Assembly: GCA_005406025.1 (NCBI GenBank) | Contig: BGZK01001022.1 | Coordinates: forward strand, 162,710 to 226,709 | From: Eumeta japonica | Taxonomy: Eukaryota > Arthropoda > Insecta > Lepidoptera > Psychidae | Length of the DNA stretch: 64,000 nucleotides | Direction: 5' to 3' | In this document: positions 36,522 to 49,334 of the stretch, piece by piece | Layout: each line of letters begins with the position of its first letter | Numbering within the stretch: position 1 is the stretch's first letter | Made by a program: the position numbers and the translations under genes | The notes under the pieces: model-generated | What the model saw: the letters and a program-made list of their open reading frames with translations, nothing else | Told to the model about the DNA's origin: nothing | Databases searched by the model: none

Positions 36522-39500
36522 ATGGCAGTGTTCAATACAAATGGCTTGTTACGTGATATTACAGACTTTGCTATGGGAGGGACATCTGCAATGTTTGCAA
36601 CTTTATTTACAAACCCAATAGAGGTTGTAAAAACGCGCTTGCAGTTGCAAGGAGAATTGATGGCAAAAGGAAAGCACTCAGTTTTTTACAAAAACGTGCC
36701 ACATGGACTTTATGTGATAGCTAAAAATGAGGGTTTCATTGCTTTACAAAGTGGATTAAGTGCAATGATGGGATTCCAATTCTGTTTAAATACCTTTAGA
36801 TTAGGTGTTTATCGTATATGTGAACGACGAGGTTTGACCACAGATAATAAAGGAAAAACTTGGTTATTAGGGAGTGCTGGCGCGGCCGGCGTTGGCGGTG
36901 CTTTAGGCTCCATAGCAGGATCACCATTTTATCTGGTGAAAACGAGACTACAATCTCAAGCAGCTAAAGCCATAGCTGTGGGACACCAATACAAATACGA
37001 TGGCGCTTTTAATGCTTTGCGACAAATATACAAAAATGAAGGAGTAGCAGGTATTACAGTGTTTTATTAATATGTCTAAATGCATCTTGTCATTCATGAT
37101 GTATTGCAAAATTATTGTAATAATCATAGTAAAAGGAAAAAATCCTTAAAGAGTATAATTAAATTTTAATATATTTGGAAGTGGTCATAAATATTTGTCA
37201 AAAATGTTTTTGAGCATCGAGTTGCTATCACTCCATTGTAATAGCACACCCTTCCACAATTTTATTTAATATTGAGGGGATTAGACTAAGCACTCCAATC
37301 TACTCCGGTATGTGAAGTGGCTCAACATGCTTACACATCAATATGTCAATAAATTAAAGCATGGTTAATCAATATAGTCAAGGATCGAACCCATTATTTT
37401 TTAATTTATACAATATGTCTGCTACATTGCAAAACTCATAGCTGTTTCATGATACATGGAAGAAACAAAGATGTATTAATGTTTTTTGTGTTTATTTAGA
37501 TATATGTATGACATATTAAATACTCAGTTTTCTTTTAGATTCTACAAATACTTAAGATTTTACGAGATTAATTCTTTTACAAAAGCAACATGCTAATGAG
37601 ATCTTTAGAATCAATAATAAAAAAGAATTTTGATAATTATTATTCTAATTCAATTTGGGTGTTGTATATCTTCAGGTTTGTTCCGAGGAGTGACACCACA
37701 GATTCCTCGTGGAATGGTGGGCAGCGCTTCACAAATGGTCAGTTTTGGTTATGCCAAAGATTTTCTGCGTGAACGCGGCTGGTTCTTAAACTCCCCATTA
37801 GCGCTGTCGTTTATGGGCGCAAATCTAGGTGGGCTCGTTATGACATTATGCCTCAACCCTTTCGACGTGGTTGCTACTCGCCTTTCAAATCAACGTAAGT
37901 TTTTTTATTATCATTATTGATATCCATAAATCACAAAATAGACACAAAAGGTCCATTCCATAGAAAAGTACCAAACAACTGGTATAAATAGATAGCAATC
38001 TACCAAAAATTAGAAAGAAAAATCCAGTTTTAATGATCCATGAAATAGAGAATCATTGTTTTGCATTTTAAATGAATGACTATAAATTCTTGCAGAGTAG
38101 TATAAAAGCTGCAAACAAAGAGGTTGCACATTGCAGTACCTAAAATCAACTGTAATAGCTGCCATATTTTTCCCTACAAATCTATTGAAAAGGGACTGTT
38201 ATACGTTTTAATCACTTTAAGGCTTCATATACATTTAATTAGGTATAAACTTAAAATCCCATAATGGTGAACTTAAATAGAGTTGTCAATCTATATATTT
38301 ATAGGGTTCTCCTAGAATAAATCTGTCATTATTTCTGAAACTCTGTGCTTAACACAAAGGCTACATTCTTTTGGAGCTTGTACAGACTAACATCGTTTGT
38401 ACAGTTTAGTGCTCGACAGCTGTTGTTGTCTGTAAATAGTTCCAATGTCATGAACGTCAACACTTAGGGATGGTTATGCATGTCAAATAGAAGAGGAACA
38501 GAAAAGATTGTATAACAGCCAATCATAATGAGTATAAGTATTAATATATACAATGTATTATTCATGATAACCAGCAAAAACTCTTAAATTACTCATGCCC
38601 AAAAATGAATTTTTAATTTTTTTGATTTTTCGGGTCTACGGCCAGTAGCCTTACAATGGAACACATGCGGCATAATGGCCAACGAGGACATTACAATGTA
38701 AAGTATTTGACAAACAAATGCAATTTGTCTTTGCATTTTGTCTTTGTAAGTTTACTAAAATCTTAGTAAATAAGTTCCTATGTGTATGCTCTTCCATAGC
38801 TTTTGATAGTTATCACCAATAGTCATTTGCAGAAATTAAAAGGAAACATTATGGCATGTTGTATAATTCCTTCATGTTTCTTTTACAGCAATATGGTTAC
38901 ATTTGTTTCAATTGAACAACAATGTCTCTATCTTAGCTCTTAAAATTCACAGGACTTTTTTTTATTATTTTAAACATACCCTTTTGCAAATACATTGAAA
39001 TAAAGAAATCAACCAGAACTGTCAATTCTAGAACTACAGTTGAGTTTAGGCAATATTCCCTAGTACATTCATAAGTGGACTTTATAATTACATTATATTT
39101 GGTAAAAATTTGAATGAGATAAATTTTTAATAAGTAAATACAAAAGCACATTCACAACATTTTCCTGAAAATATTCAAGCTATTAGTCTATACTACTGTG
39201 TAGTTGAAGTTTATACAATTCCGAGAATGTGAAGATGCAATCCCAGTTCATATATTACACTGTCCTTGCCACAACGAAACCATACCACATTTGTGATTTG
39301 TTAACAGCCCCTACCTTGCCCTGGGTCGGTGTGCTGGAGATAAGGTCAGAATTTCTCAGAATTATAGGATATTTAGAGGACAAAAGAACACCAACCTGAC
39401 ATTATGATGCATATACAATTTTGCACACCTTTAACTTTGTCACTTAGTTAATGACAAAATCTAATTTATATATATATATATATATATTTATTTTTTTTTT

Positions 39501-39777
39501 GCAAAATCATAACATTTCCCAAAATACTCAACTAAAAAAAATTGTTATGTAAAAGTTGATTTCTCTTTTCCTTTCAGCTGTAGATGTAAAGAACAAAGGT
39601 ATCCTCTATAAAGGTATGATCGATTGTTTTGTCAAAATATTACAAAAGGAAGGTGTGACCGGACTTTATAAAGGCGTCGAGGCAAATTATTTACGATTAG
39701 GACCACACACTGTTCTCTTACTCATGTGCTGGGATCAGCTGAAGATATTTGAAGAATTTCTACACAACCAAAAATAA
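36522..39777 (+). CDS. Mitochondrial carrier C, SLC25A34/35-like, 315 residues, three exons
   Basis: Exons 36522-37050, 37676-37894 and 39578-39777 join in phases 1 and 1 with GT-AG junctions, giving 948 bases ending in TAA. Carrier signatures are NPIEVVKTRLQLQGE, SPFYLVKTRLQSQA and NPFDVVATRLSNQ. The protein is the same length as copy A and close to it throughout (for example SFGYAKDFLRERGWF is identical in both), so A and C are a recent pair. Exon 1 is exactly the sum of exons 1 and 2 of copy A (278 + 251 = 529 bases), so copy C lacks intron 1 of A and B with no scar. Codons are more AT-rich than in copy A. Expected six-helix inner-membrane transporter; the substrate is unknown. C points away from B and is intact as written. 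Confidence 0.92.
39467..39488 (+). repeat. (TA)n microsatellite in intron 2 of carrier C
   Basis: An uninterrupted TA run about 11 units long, 90 bases before the last exon. Confidence 0.75.
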
Positions 39778-39818
39778 TAGGATTTAAAATTAATCCTTTA
39801 GTCTAATTCAAATATTAA

Positions 39819-39824
39819 AATAAA
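39819..39824 (+). terminator. Candidate polyadenylation signal of carrier C
   Basis: AATAAA lies 41 bases after the TAA at 39777. Confidence 0.45.
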
Positions 39825-41749
39825 TAATAATAAGAGAAGGAATATTTATAATTTCAATTTGAAAAATTTTCATTTATTTATTAAAGGCATTTTTGAATCA
39901 TCAAAAGCCAATTACAAAATTGAAACACACATAGAAAAGCCACAATCATGTGCAACTTTTATGAGCTCTTAAATGGGAGCATAATAAATAATATTTGCAA
40001 TAAAACTAACTCGTATGAATTGTATGTGCCTCGGCCAGCATATGTGATACTAATTGTAAGACAAAACGAGATCAACACAATTTATGAACAGAAATGTTAA
40101 TCTTGCTACATAAGTAGCTTGTTATTTATACATGTTATACATTTGTTTTATTATTGTTGACATTGTTGAATTTTGAAATCCTTATTAGTAAAATAAATAT
40201 TATTATCAAAAGTTTTATATTGTTTCTGTAATAGAATAAGGGTATGAATTCATTTTGCTTATATTCCATTATCACCAACCTGGAAATAGTAGTGTTATGA
40301 AATATTTATACTTGATATACTTACAAATAAAGATAAAATATTAAAGACTTTGAAAGCTTCAAACCTTTTAAAGGATTTTTAAGGTGCAATTGTAGTCGAA
40401 TGGAAGTCACAAATGAAATGAAATTCTGTGTTTATTTTAAATAATATATTTTCAGATAAAATATATCACTTTTTAATGGACAGAATATGAAGTAGTCATT
40501 ACAATTTGTTAATACTATCTAAATTCATTAGAGTTTATAATTGCATTTTACATAAGTAATATTAATTGTAAAGAACAATATAATTCAAATTATTTAAAAT
40601 AAAAGTTACTTGTATGCTTTAATTTTTCATAATTCCACTAAAATGGAGAATTGTCAATGTTTTTTTTTTCGTTTCCTAATTTTATATTACAAAAATAAAC
40701 ACAACCAAATAAAAGTACTAACACCATTTTTGAGTCAGCATTTTTAATACTAGAAATAAATAACACACAAAATAGAAATATTACACACAAACCCTATTTA
40801 AATTTTAGGACTCTATTCCAGGCAATTATAGCCTGAAATGGAATATAAAAACAATATCAGATCTGAAAGATTGGCTTAAATTTTTAACATAAAGATAAAA
40901 TATATTTAAAAATGAATAAAACTATTATTGTTTTTTCTCCATAGAAACAGTATTTTTATTTCCCATGTTTTTGTTAGAAATAATTTCTTTATTCCAATCC
41001 AAAAATTTATAATCTTACCTTAATGTGGTAGTCCCACATGATGTGATATCTCTTCAATTATCTGAATATTTATGGTATAAAAATTCCTTTTGATTTAAAT
41101 TGGTCACCCAGATTTTCAGAGAATATTTCAAAATAACTAAGTGTAAAAATGTACTTTGATAATCTTAAAGTTTGTTTTTCAAAATGCTTAAGCTATTTAT
41201 TTGTTAGCATGTCCAAGCTCCCGTTTTAAATATAGAATCAAATAACAAGAGTGGCTTATGAAAAATTCAATTTGGATAGTATATCATAAAACTAGAATTA
41301 ATTCAATAAAGTGAGCAAATCTCAAGTAATTATTATTACAAGTGCATCTAAATTAACTAGAAAAGTGAATGCTACAAAAATGGTCTTTTGACCTCTTGTA
41401 TCTATCTACATTGAAATTCTTAATTTCATTTTGATTTAAATTAAGTACATAAAAATGAATATTGAGGGAAAAAATCTTTGTAGTTATAAAATCCATACAA
41501 CCTGCTAGGCAGGTGTTTCCTCTAAAAAGTTGAGTCATGTACCCCATGCTGACCAAATGAGTAAGACTTCACATATCTTTGAATGAACTCTCCCAAGAAA
41601 ATTTTAATAATAACATTTTTCTTAGCTATTAAAAGTGATGAATATTTTACAATCTGCACATCAGTTAAGTAGTGTTGGCCTCAGCCAAAATTTGTCTCTA
41701 AAGATTTGTTATTATTCTACATTTGACTTTATGTATAAATTTATGCTTA
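39825..41749. other. AT-rich spacer, no gene seen
   Basis: No supported exon or recognisable element. Confidence 0.45.
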
Positions 41750-42090
41750 ATCCCCAGAAAGGTAAACAGAAACCACAGACTTTCACATGGTATAATCTTT
41801 GCTCTGCATAAACTTTTCTAAAGCGCCCCTTGCCGAGCCTTCCATCACACACATCGCTCTATAGATTTATTTCGTTAATCTACTTTCATTCATCCTTTCC
41901 AAATGACCAAACAACCTCAAAATACTTTTTTTATTCTAGTCATTACACCTTTCAATCCATATGATTCTAGAACATCACTATTTCTAAAAATATCTTTCAA
42001 AGACACTTCACGCAAACTATGTTAGGATCGCATCTCCACTGCATTGTTTTTATTTTCATATTTATTCTGCCACACCCGCCTCTGCCTGCC
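41750..42090 (+). repeat. Copy of the dispersed TTTCCCAGAAG family
   Basis: TAATCCCCAGAAAGGTAAAC, then GACTTTCACATGGTAT, CTATAGATTTATTTCG, TCTACTTTCATTCATCC and GCCACACCCGCC follow the block order of the copy at 23307-23720. No coding capacity. Confidence 0.55.
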
Positions 42091-42396
42091 ACATATCAGA
42101 GTAAGCACCAGAGAACTCCATTATAGATAGCCACATATCGGTAAGCACTTTTACTATTTGTAATAACAAGCAAGGCGCCATTTATTTAATTCCCACCGGT
42201 TGCACAGTTTTTAGCTGGTATTTTTTGTATTGCAATGATGACACGCATTTATCCTTTTCCATATTGCACTCCTACCTCGCACAGTAGTATCAATCAAACC
42301 GTAGTTCGCAACAAACTTTCGCAAACTCTAGGCCCGCACCGCTAAACAAAAATTATAAAATAAACAAAAATGGTAGCCACTCAAAGCATATTGAAG

Positions 42397-42582
42397 CACA
42401 AAGGTGAATGCATTGCTTTCTCTTCTTTTTGAGTGCGTCATCATTGTAACACGCAATTTTTCCAACCAGCGCAATCGCCGCACCACCCAATTCAACTCTT
42501 ATATCTCTATCATCTTTACCATCCTTTGTCAAAGAACTACCCAAGTAGACCAACACCGTCACTTGTTCTACTTTCTCACTTA
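42397..42582 (-). mobile_element. LINE reverse transcriptase fragment interrupted by a MITE
   Basis: The minus frame reads SEKVEQVTVLVYLGSSLTKD, then GKDDRDIRVELG and AAIALVGK. The 'V.YLGS.LT.DG....I' pattern is the thumb-side block found after the catalytic core in non-LTR reverse transcriptases. The frame is cut at 42583 by the pogo-like element; sequence beyond 43075 may be its continuation but is too decayed to assign. Confidence 0.55.
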
Positions 42583-42584
42583 TA

Positions 42585-43072
42585 CAGTCGAACCTCGATA
42601 AGTCGAAAACCTCCAAAACTCGAAATAAAGTTTGTTCCCTTCCCTTCGAGCCCCAAAACCCCCATTACTCGAAATTTCAAACCTATTAGTCGAAATAATC
42701 AGCGAGTCTCTACAAGCCATTTTGGTACATTTTACCCTCTATAACTCGAAAAAAATAAATTGGACCTCTGTGTCTCTCAAATATAGCAATGTTAACTTAT
42801 TACTTTTATACCTCAAAGAAAAATAAGTTACCGACTTCAAAAATTTGCCAACAATGTTCACCATAATTTCTTAGAAAACAATTTAGGAATATAAAAATAA
42901 ATAGGATTATCAATTCTTAAAAATGATAAAAGAATTTATGGCTGATGTTAACACGTGCTCACTCGCTTGGCGTCAGGTGTTTCATTTTGTTATTATTATT
43001 AGTCGAAAACCCTCCGTAAGTCGAAAACTCTATAACTTGATTTTTTGGCATCTCCCTAAAGAAGTTCGACTG
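42585..43072. mobile_element. pogo/Tigger-like MITE with TA target duplication
   Basis: The left end CAGTCGAACCTCGATAAGTC is matched by the inverse of the right end, CAGTCGAACTTCTTTAGGG, and TA flanks both ends (42583-42584 and 43073-43074). Several internal ACTCGAA/AGTCGAAA motifs repeat the terminal sequence. Ends of the form CAGT.GAACCTCGATAA are typical of pogo-like members of the Tc1/mariner superfamily. The 488-base interior has no transposase. Confidence 0.75.
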
Positions 43073-43249
43073 TACATAAAGAATAACTTGTAAGAAGTAT
43101 GAAGAGACCGTGGGACTAGAATTATCAGTGTCCCGCGACGTTTCTGCGATTCGGCCCATATGACCAAAGATGTTGGAGGGGCCGTAGAAGGTGGTGCGCT
43201 GTACACATATATCGCACTACTCATGCTTTCACTTCTTCCAAACACCACT

Positions 43250-45742
43250 ATTCTACCTTCATTAAAAAAATAATAGTACAGAACACTAATGTATTATTTC
43301 TTTAGAGATATTGTATATAATTATTTCCTTTATACATATGTGTAAATATATTGGCATTTTATTTTTCACATAACTACATTAATTTCAGAATAGAATATAC
43401 TTATAAGCTAAATTTCAGCCTTGATTTAAAAAGTGTGCTATAATTATGCAGTATATCTTACATTAAGATTGCATGGCAGTGAATGAAATTCATCAAAAAT
43501 TAATTACTGATTAATATTTATGAAAAATTGCATTATGTTCACATTATGTATAACATAGTGCTTATTTTCAAGCTCATGCTTGAACATAAGCACTCAAATT
43601 GGTTAAGAACTTAGCTTAAAATACCATCAACAAGTTTATACTTTTGTTGCAAATAAACATTTCCTCAATTGAGCTAAGAATTCTACAATCTGCATACAAT
43701 AAATTGACTGTGTCGTACCAGAGGGTTTGAGTGGAAGTACTTATTGTGCACAATTAGTTAGATGACTGGGATAACTGTGTATATTAAATTATTTATTACT
43801 ATCAATTGTGTTCACCTTCATTTGTATTGGTCTTTCTAAATAACATTAAACATTCGCTAGGGGGCGCTTCAGTTTCTTCTATAAATTATCATAAAAACTA
43901 GATAGTAATGGTTAAAATTAACCATTCATTGAGCTAATTACATAACACGCCATAAGTTAATATTTTATATGATAAAAGAGATTGGCCATCGATAATTGTG
44001 AAACATCTTTATTTTATTGTCATACTTTTTTAGACCTACTATTTCTTGTGAGTGAATTTTAATTATTTCATGGTACAATAGGTGCCAAATAACTTTGAAG
44101 GTGTAAAATTACCCACACCCCGGTAACTGCTGATACTGTCATGAACAGCGAAATGAATTTATATTTCCACTAATGCAACGCTATAATCATAACTTGCAGT
44201 GGCAAAAGGACTTGATGGAAAACTGAAAATTGGTTGACATTCAAAATTCACACTGATTTAATAAGAAGGGTGAACAGAGTCCACAGGTATTCACTTGGAA
44301 AAGAATGATGTACAATGCAAACAAGCCATATGTTACATGGATACATGTTCTCAAGATAGTATATGCAACAAAATCTTGGTTTTATCAAATTTCTTATTTG
44401 TGAAGCAAACGCAATATTGACATTCTTATAATAACATGTAGTTTATGGTAGCATTTGAAAATTTATCATATGTCGATCCATATAATTCTCTGCTCCTCTT
44501 GTATGTGGATTTGTATTGAACAATAAAAAGCACTTAAAAGCACAGCTAACAAATAACTCACATAGTTCATAAATAAATTCAACCATTACTAAAAGCATAA
44601 AGCAAAATAAAAAATACATAGTTCAATACTTGAGAGAGAAAGTACATTGGTATGAAAATCTAGCGACACAAACAGACTAAATATTTTTCCTAGCAAAACA
44701 ATTCAAGAATATTAGAGAGCAGAGATTGGTACAATATTCTAGTAACTATAATATTGAATAGTATATAAAATGTTTTTCATTGTGTCAGGACAATATTCAT
44801 AAGGATGGATAAAAGAACACTGCATTGGACTACAATGCATTTTCAACAAGGCATTGTAGTCCCTTCCACAAATGATTACTATCACAAGAGTTAGCAAATA
44901 AAGTCTGTTGTAGTCATCCAATGATCATCCACAAAGATTTGGAAGTGCTTAGATATTGTCTGCTTTGGATATGTGAATCTCAGAATTGAAGTTAATATGC
45001 GTTTCTCTCTCTAAAGAAAATGCTAGCAACTACCTAAACGAGGAAAAACCAGAAACAACTCCTAAACCTGACTGTAAAAAGGCAAGTTTTACTTTCTTTC
45101 TGAATTTCAAAGGTATGTTCTATTATCATCAGCTTCTACCAGAAATTAATGAATTATTAAAGAAAAATATCATTCACATATGTTTTCTTGCCACAATGCT
45201 CCAACCCACATAACTTAGATGACAAAAAAGAATTATTTCAAAATTGAAAATATTTCCAAACACGCCATACTCATTTGACATTTCTAGAAAAGTTTTCCAA
45301 CTTAAGACCAAAAATTTCCAAAAAGCTGACATTTAAAATTTACCAGAGACTTTGGATAAAAGTCGAAGATGCAGATCGAAACATAAATCTAAATTAAACT
45401 CACCTTATTAAAATGTTCAAAATACACTCAATATCTCTATTGATATATCGCATGATATATAAAAGATATATCGCAAGGCTTTATTACCAGCTCAGTATAA
45501 ATAACTATTGCATACAAAAATAGAAGCGCTTTTACATACATTATTATTATGTGAGAATGTATTAACGCATATCTAACAAGAACATCTCTCGTCTTTGTGC
45601 TATGTAAGTTGACCTTTAATTATTTATTAATGAAGACAATTAATAGAATATTTCCAAATTCAGGTGCTTGATCCATTTTAATTTTTATGGCTTATCACTT
45701 TTCTTAAATTAAGATGCTAGTATCAACTTCAAATTGAATTGC
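43250..45742. other. Spacer and probable 3' region of the sugar transporter
   Basis: No exon seen. Two small hairpins are present: 43557-43594 (17-bp arms, one mismatch, 4-base loop) and 44827-44862 (perfect 12-bp arms, 12-base loop). A minus-strand AATAAA (plus-strand TTTATT at 45623-45628) lies 115 bases past the transporter stop. Confidence 0.45.
43557..43594. repeat. Hairpin with 17-bp arms
   Basis: Arms 43557-43573 and 43578-43594 pair with one mismatch around a 4-base loop TCAT. Confidence 0.65.
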
Positions 45743-48700
45743 TTAGGCTTGGACCGGAGTATGTGCGCTGCGCTCGTTACACAGCTGCATCACTTGTGTT
45801 GGAGTCCTACCATATGTCTCGGGGAAATATATTCTGTGAAAGTAAACAAACTATTATACCTTATATAATTTGACAAGATTTTTTATTGAATTATTAAAAT
45901 CCTTTCATAAGTAAAGTAACAGTGTAACTTTTACAACCAATGATTTTTATTAAATTTATTCCTAGCATATACCAAATATTGCCTAATTCAGAATTAATTT
46001 CCTTAATATCAAATTATTATTGAATTATTCATATCTAAATGTTTCTGAAGTCCTTTTTATTTAACATGTCACTTCATTAAACAAATAAAATTGCCTGTAA
46101 ATGAACAGGCATGGATGTACTTCAATGAGTCTTCTTAGATACTTGGTATATGGTTTTCAGAAAGACATCTTTAAATGTCTAATTAAAATTAATTTGTATG
46201 TGAAACTACATGTTCTTTTATAAAACCTATTAAAAATGTTATATCTTTTTTTTTTGGTTTTGATAAAATAATCGAAAACTCTGAAATAATAAAAAAAATT
46301 AAATACAGACTTTAATCAAAAATAAAAGAGTAACTAAAATACTGTATGAAAAAAATATTTATTAATTTTATTGAATTCACAAACAAATTGAAATATAATG
46401 TTATAAGAAAAATAAGCTAATAAAGATTATTACAAATTCATTATATATAGTTTATTAATTTTTTTTAAATATACAATAAAGGTTTTCAACAAAAAAATCT
46501 GTCAATTTTCACTATATTATGAACTGTAGATCCTAAATAATTGAAAGTTTGTTTACATAACATTTGAAAGCTCCTTAACTATAAATACTTGTGTATAGTA
46601 TAAAGTTGAAAAGTAAGTTATTGAATATGGTGAAAGTGGACAGTGTAAACATATCAAAATACATATGTCAAAAGCCAGGAAAGTGTATACTGAGTATACA
46701 TGCACATGTAGTGCATATATGCACTTACATGCAAAAATATGTAAAAAGTCAAGAAAGAGCAAACATACTTTTTACAAATTTTTCACTGTAAATAATGGAT
46801 ATTCTTGTACAACTTGTACAACTTACTTTTGGAAAACGAAGAGCGCAGCTGTGATTATAGCGAACACAAGAAATGAATATGGACCGATTGCATCGAGTAG
46901 GCTTGGAAAAAACATGCCCACTAAAAAATTTCCACCCCAGTTGGCGAGTGAACCCCAAGCCATGCCTGCCGAGCGTGGAGCAACTTCAAAAATTTCTGAA
47001 ATAACAGAAGAATATCTTAATACACAATATAAAGTCAATAGCATTTGCAGTATTTTAAGATTTTTTTTCCTATAATATTAAGTGCTGAACATGTTTTTAT
47101 ATAAAAAAACATATTCAGTTCAAGTTCACATGTGACGTTGACAAATAATGAATGTCTTATTATCACAGAGACTGGTCTACAATTCGAATAATGACATTAA
47201 TATTATTTTAGTGACCATGTTTGCACTAAAACCCAAAAAAATAACGTTGTATTGTGTGAGGTGTTAATTCGCAGAAATCCATAGTAGACGCTTGCCTGCA
47301 ACATGCATTAACATGCAGCATGCAACCCACCGCTGACCCTCGAATCCCTTCATACGAATCTATCCAAATGATTGAATATTGATTCCAGAGATTGACAGAT
47401 ATCGAACACCTGCAAGTGTTATTTTTATAATTCTAATTGCTAACTGTTAAATTGTTAATTCTACGTACGTTTCATGCCAACCAGGCACATCTCAGGAATT
47501 GCCGACAGTCCATCGAGGGTGCAAAGGGCAAAACAACCAACACAACCTCGTTAGGCGGGCCGCTGTCATGCAATGGTCAAGAGCGACGAAAATTCTTAAG
47601 GCAGTCAGACCACCACCGATAGACATGCCTGTCAAATGTCACAGACTAACCATCACCAACATACCCAAATAGTTACAAGCAAGCGTCAATGGCGATTTAT
47701 AAACGTCAATTTGTCGTTGAATATTATTATTATCTTTATTTTAAAGTTTCGAAAGATTCCAAAACATTTAAACGTTTCTCACACATGCAAAACATCGAAT
47801 TATAAATATTGTGTATTTTTAATAATCTTGATTGAAAAGAAATATATAGCTAGTTTGACATATTTTGGTACAATTTCGGAGAAAATTTCAAGATGTTTTT
47901 GCATGTTATGAGAAAGGAACGTTAAATATTTTAATCTAAGCATAAAGATAATAATAATATTTAACCAATTGTTTCATAACGCATTATCCCGCCTAAACGA
48001 TTTGGTATCATTATTGCATGACATTCATCGCCAAAATAATTTTTCTCATGTCCTGTTGTTATTGCCTTGCAACCAAAATAACAAGCAATACCTAACAAGT
48101 TAACATCTGTCAATCTGAATCATCATTAAATCATTTGAATAGAGATTCGATATGGAGGCAGATTCGAGGATCAGCGGTGGGCTGCATGCACATGTTAAAG
48201 CATTGCAGGCAAGCGCCCAAAAATAATAAGCTGTGATAACCATTTCAATAGATAATGTATAAGTATTTTATTCATTTTGTCAGCAGTAATAAACACTAAC
48301 AAGCCTTAATAAAGCAATACCTAAAACAGGATATGTAATTCAATATAATTGTCAAAAAAATATTAAAACATATACTCAAAAACTTCAACTTGTAATCATA
48401 AAGCAATGATTTGACAGATTGTTCATATTTATGTCTAATGTTACATTTACTTTTATAGTTTGTGTTTTTGGAAATTATTCTAGGAAGCTTTTAAGGCTCA
48501 CAAAAAGGCAACATCTGTGGAAAACTCGATTTTAAAGAATTAGAATTAAAATAACTTTCCTCCCAAATTTTTCATGTATTTTTTGCAATTTTACAAAGAA
48601 AAGATAAATGATGATTGTTTATCTTTTAGGAACTTACATAATTAAAAACAGTTGCGCGTGCGAAAGGAGGAGGTATATTTATTAACAAGATTCGCGGTTA

Positions 48701-49262
48701 GCAATATTACATGTTCTATGATAAATTATTACAAACATTGAATATTAGAATTTGTTCTAGAAAAGTTGTTTTACAACTAGACGTATTGCTTAAATGTGCG
48801 TGACATTAATTCTTTAATGTATTTAAAGTTCTCCGATATACCTAAAAGGTTTCGTATTTGCAAAGTTAGAACCAATCAAAAGTGTTTTAGTGTTAATCAA
48901 ATTATTTCTTTCTTTTTATATCAAAATTTTCATACATGAAATGCAAAAAATCTTTTAAAAAAAATTGTATCGTATCGTATTGTATTGTAATTGATATAAG
49001 TAAGTGTGTTGCTGGCTGCGAGGGTGAGATTGTGTCGCGTAAATCGTCGTGACATATGTGCGTGCATATATCGTTATTTTACAATATTTCACGAGTTATG
49101 ACCCTAGCATATTAAGCGCTCTAGCGCTAAAAAGGAATCCCTAGTATATTTGCACAGACAAATTATGGATGCAAAACGAGCGCGTTCCACTGTGCAAGTT
49201 AGGATCATCCTTCAATTGATTATGTACAAATATTTTATGCAAATAAATAGATTGAATACATG

Positions 49263-49334
<72 letters not shown>

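Noticed and set aside
42353..42744. Frames running across 42585
   Set aside because: They cross the boundary of the pogo-like MITE and so are chimeric.
46665..47075. 136-codon plus-strand frame
   Set aside because: Antisense to transporter exon 46827-46995 and without recognisable features.
49265..49333. AT repeat as an origin or centromere signal
   Set aside because: A plain compound microsatellite explains it.
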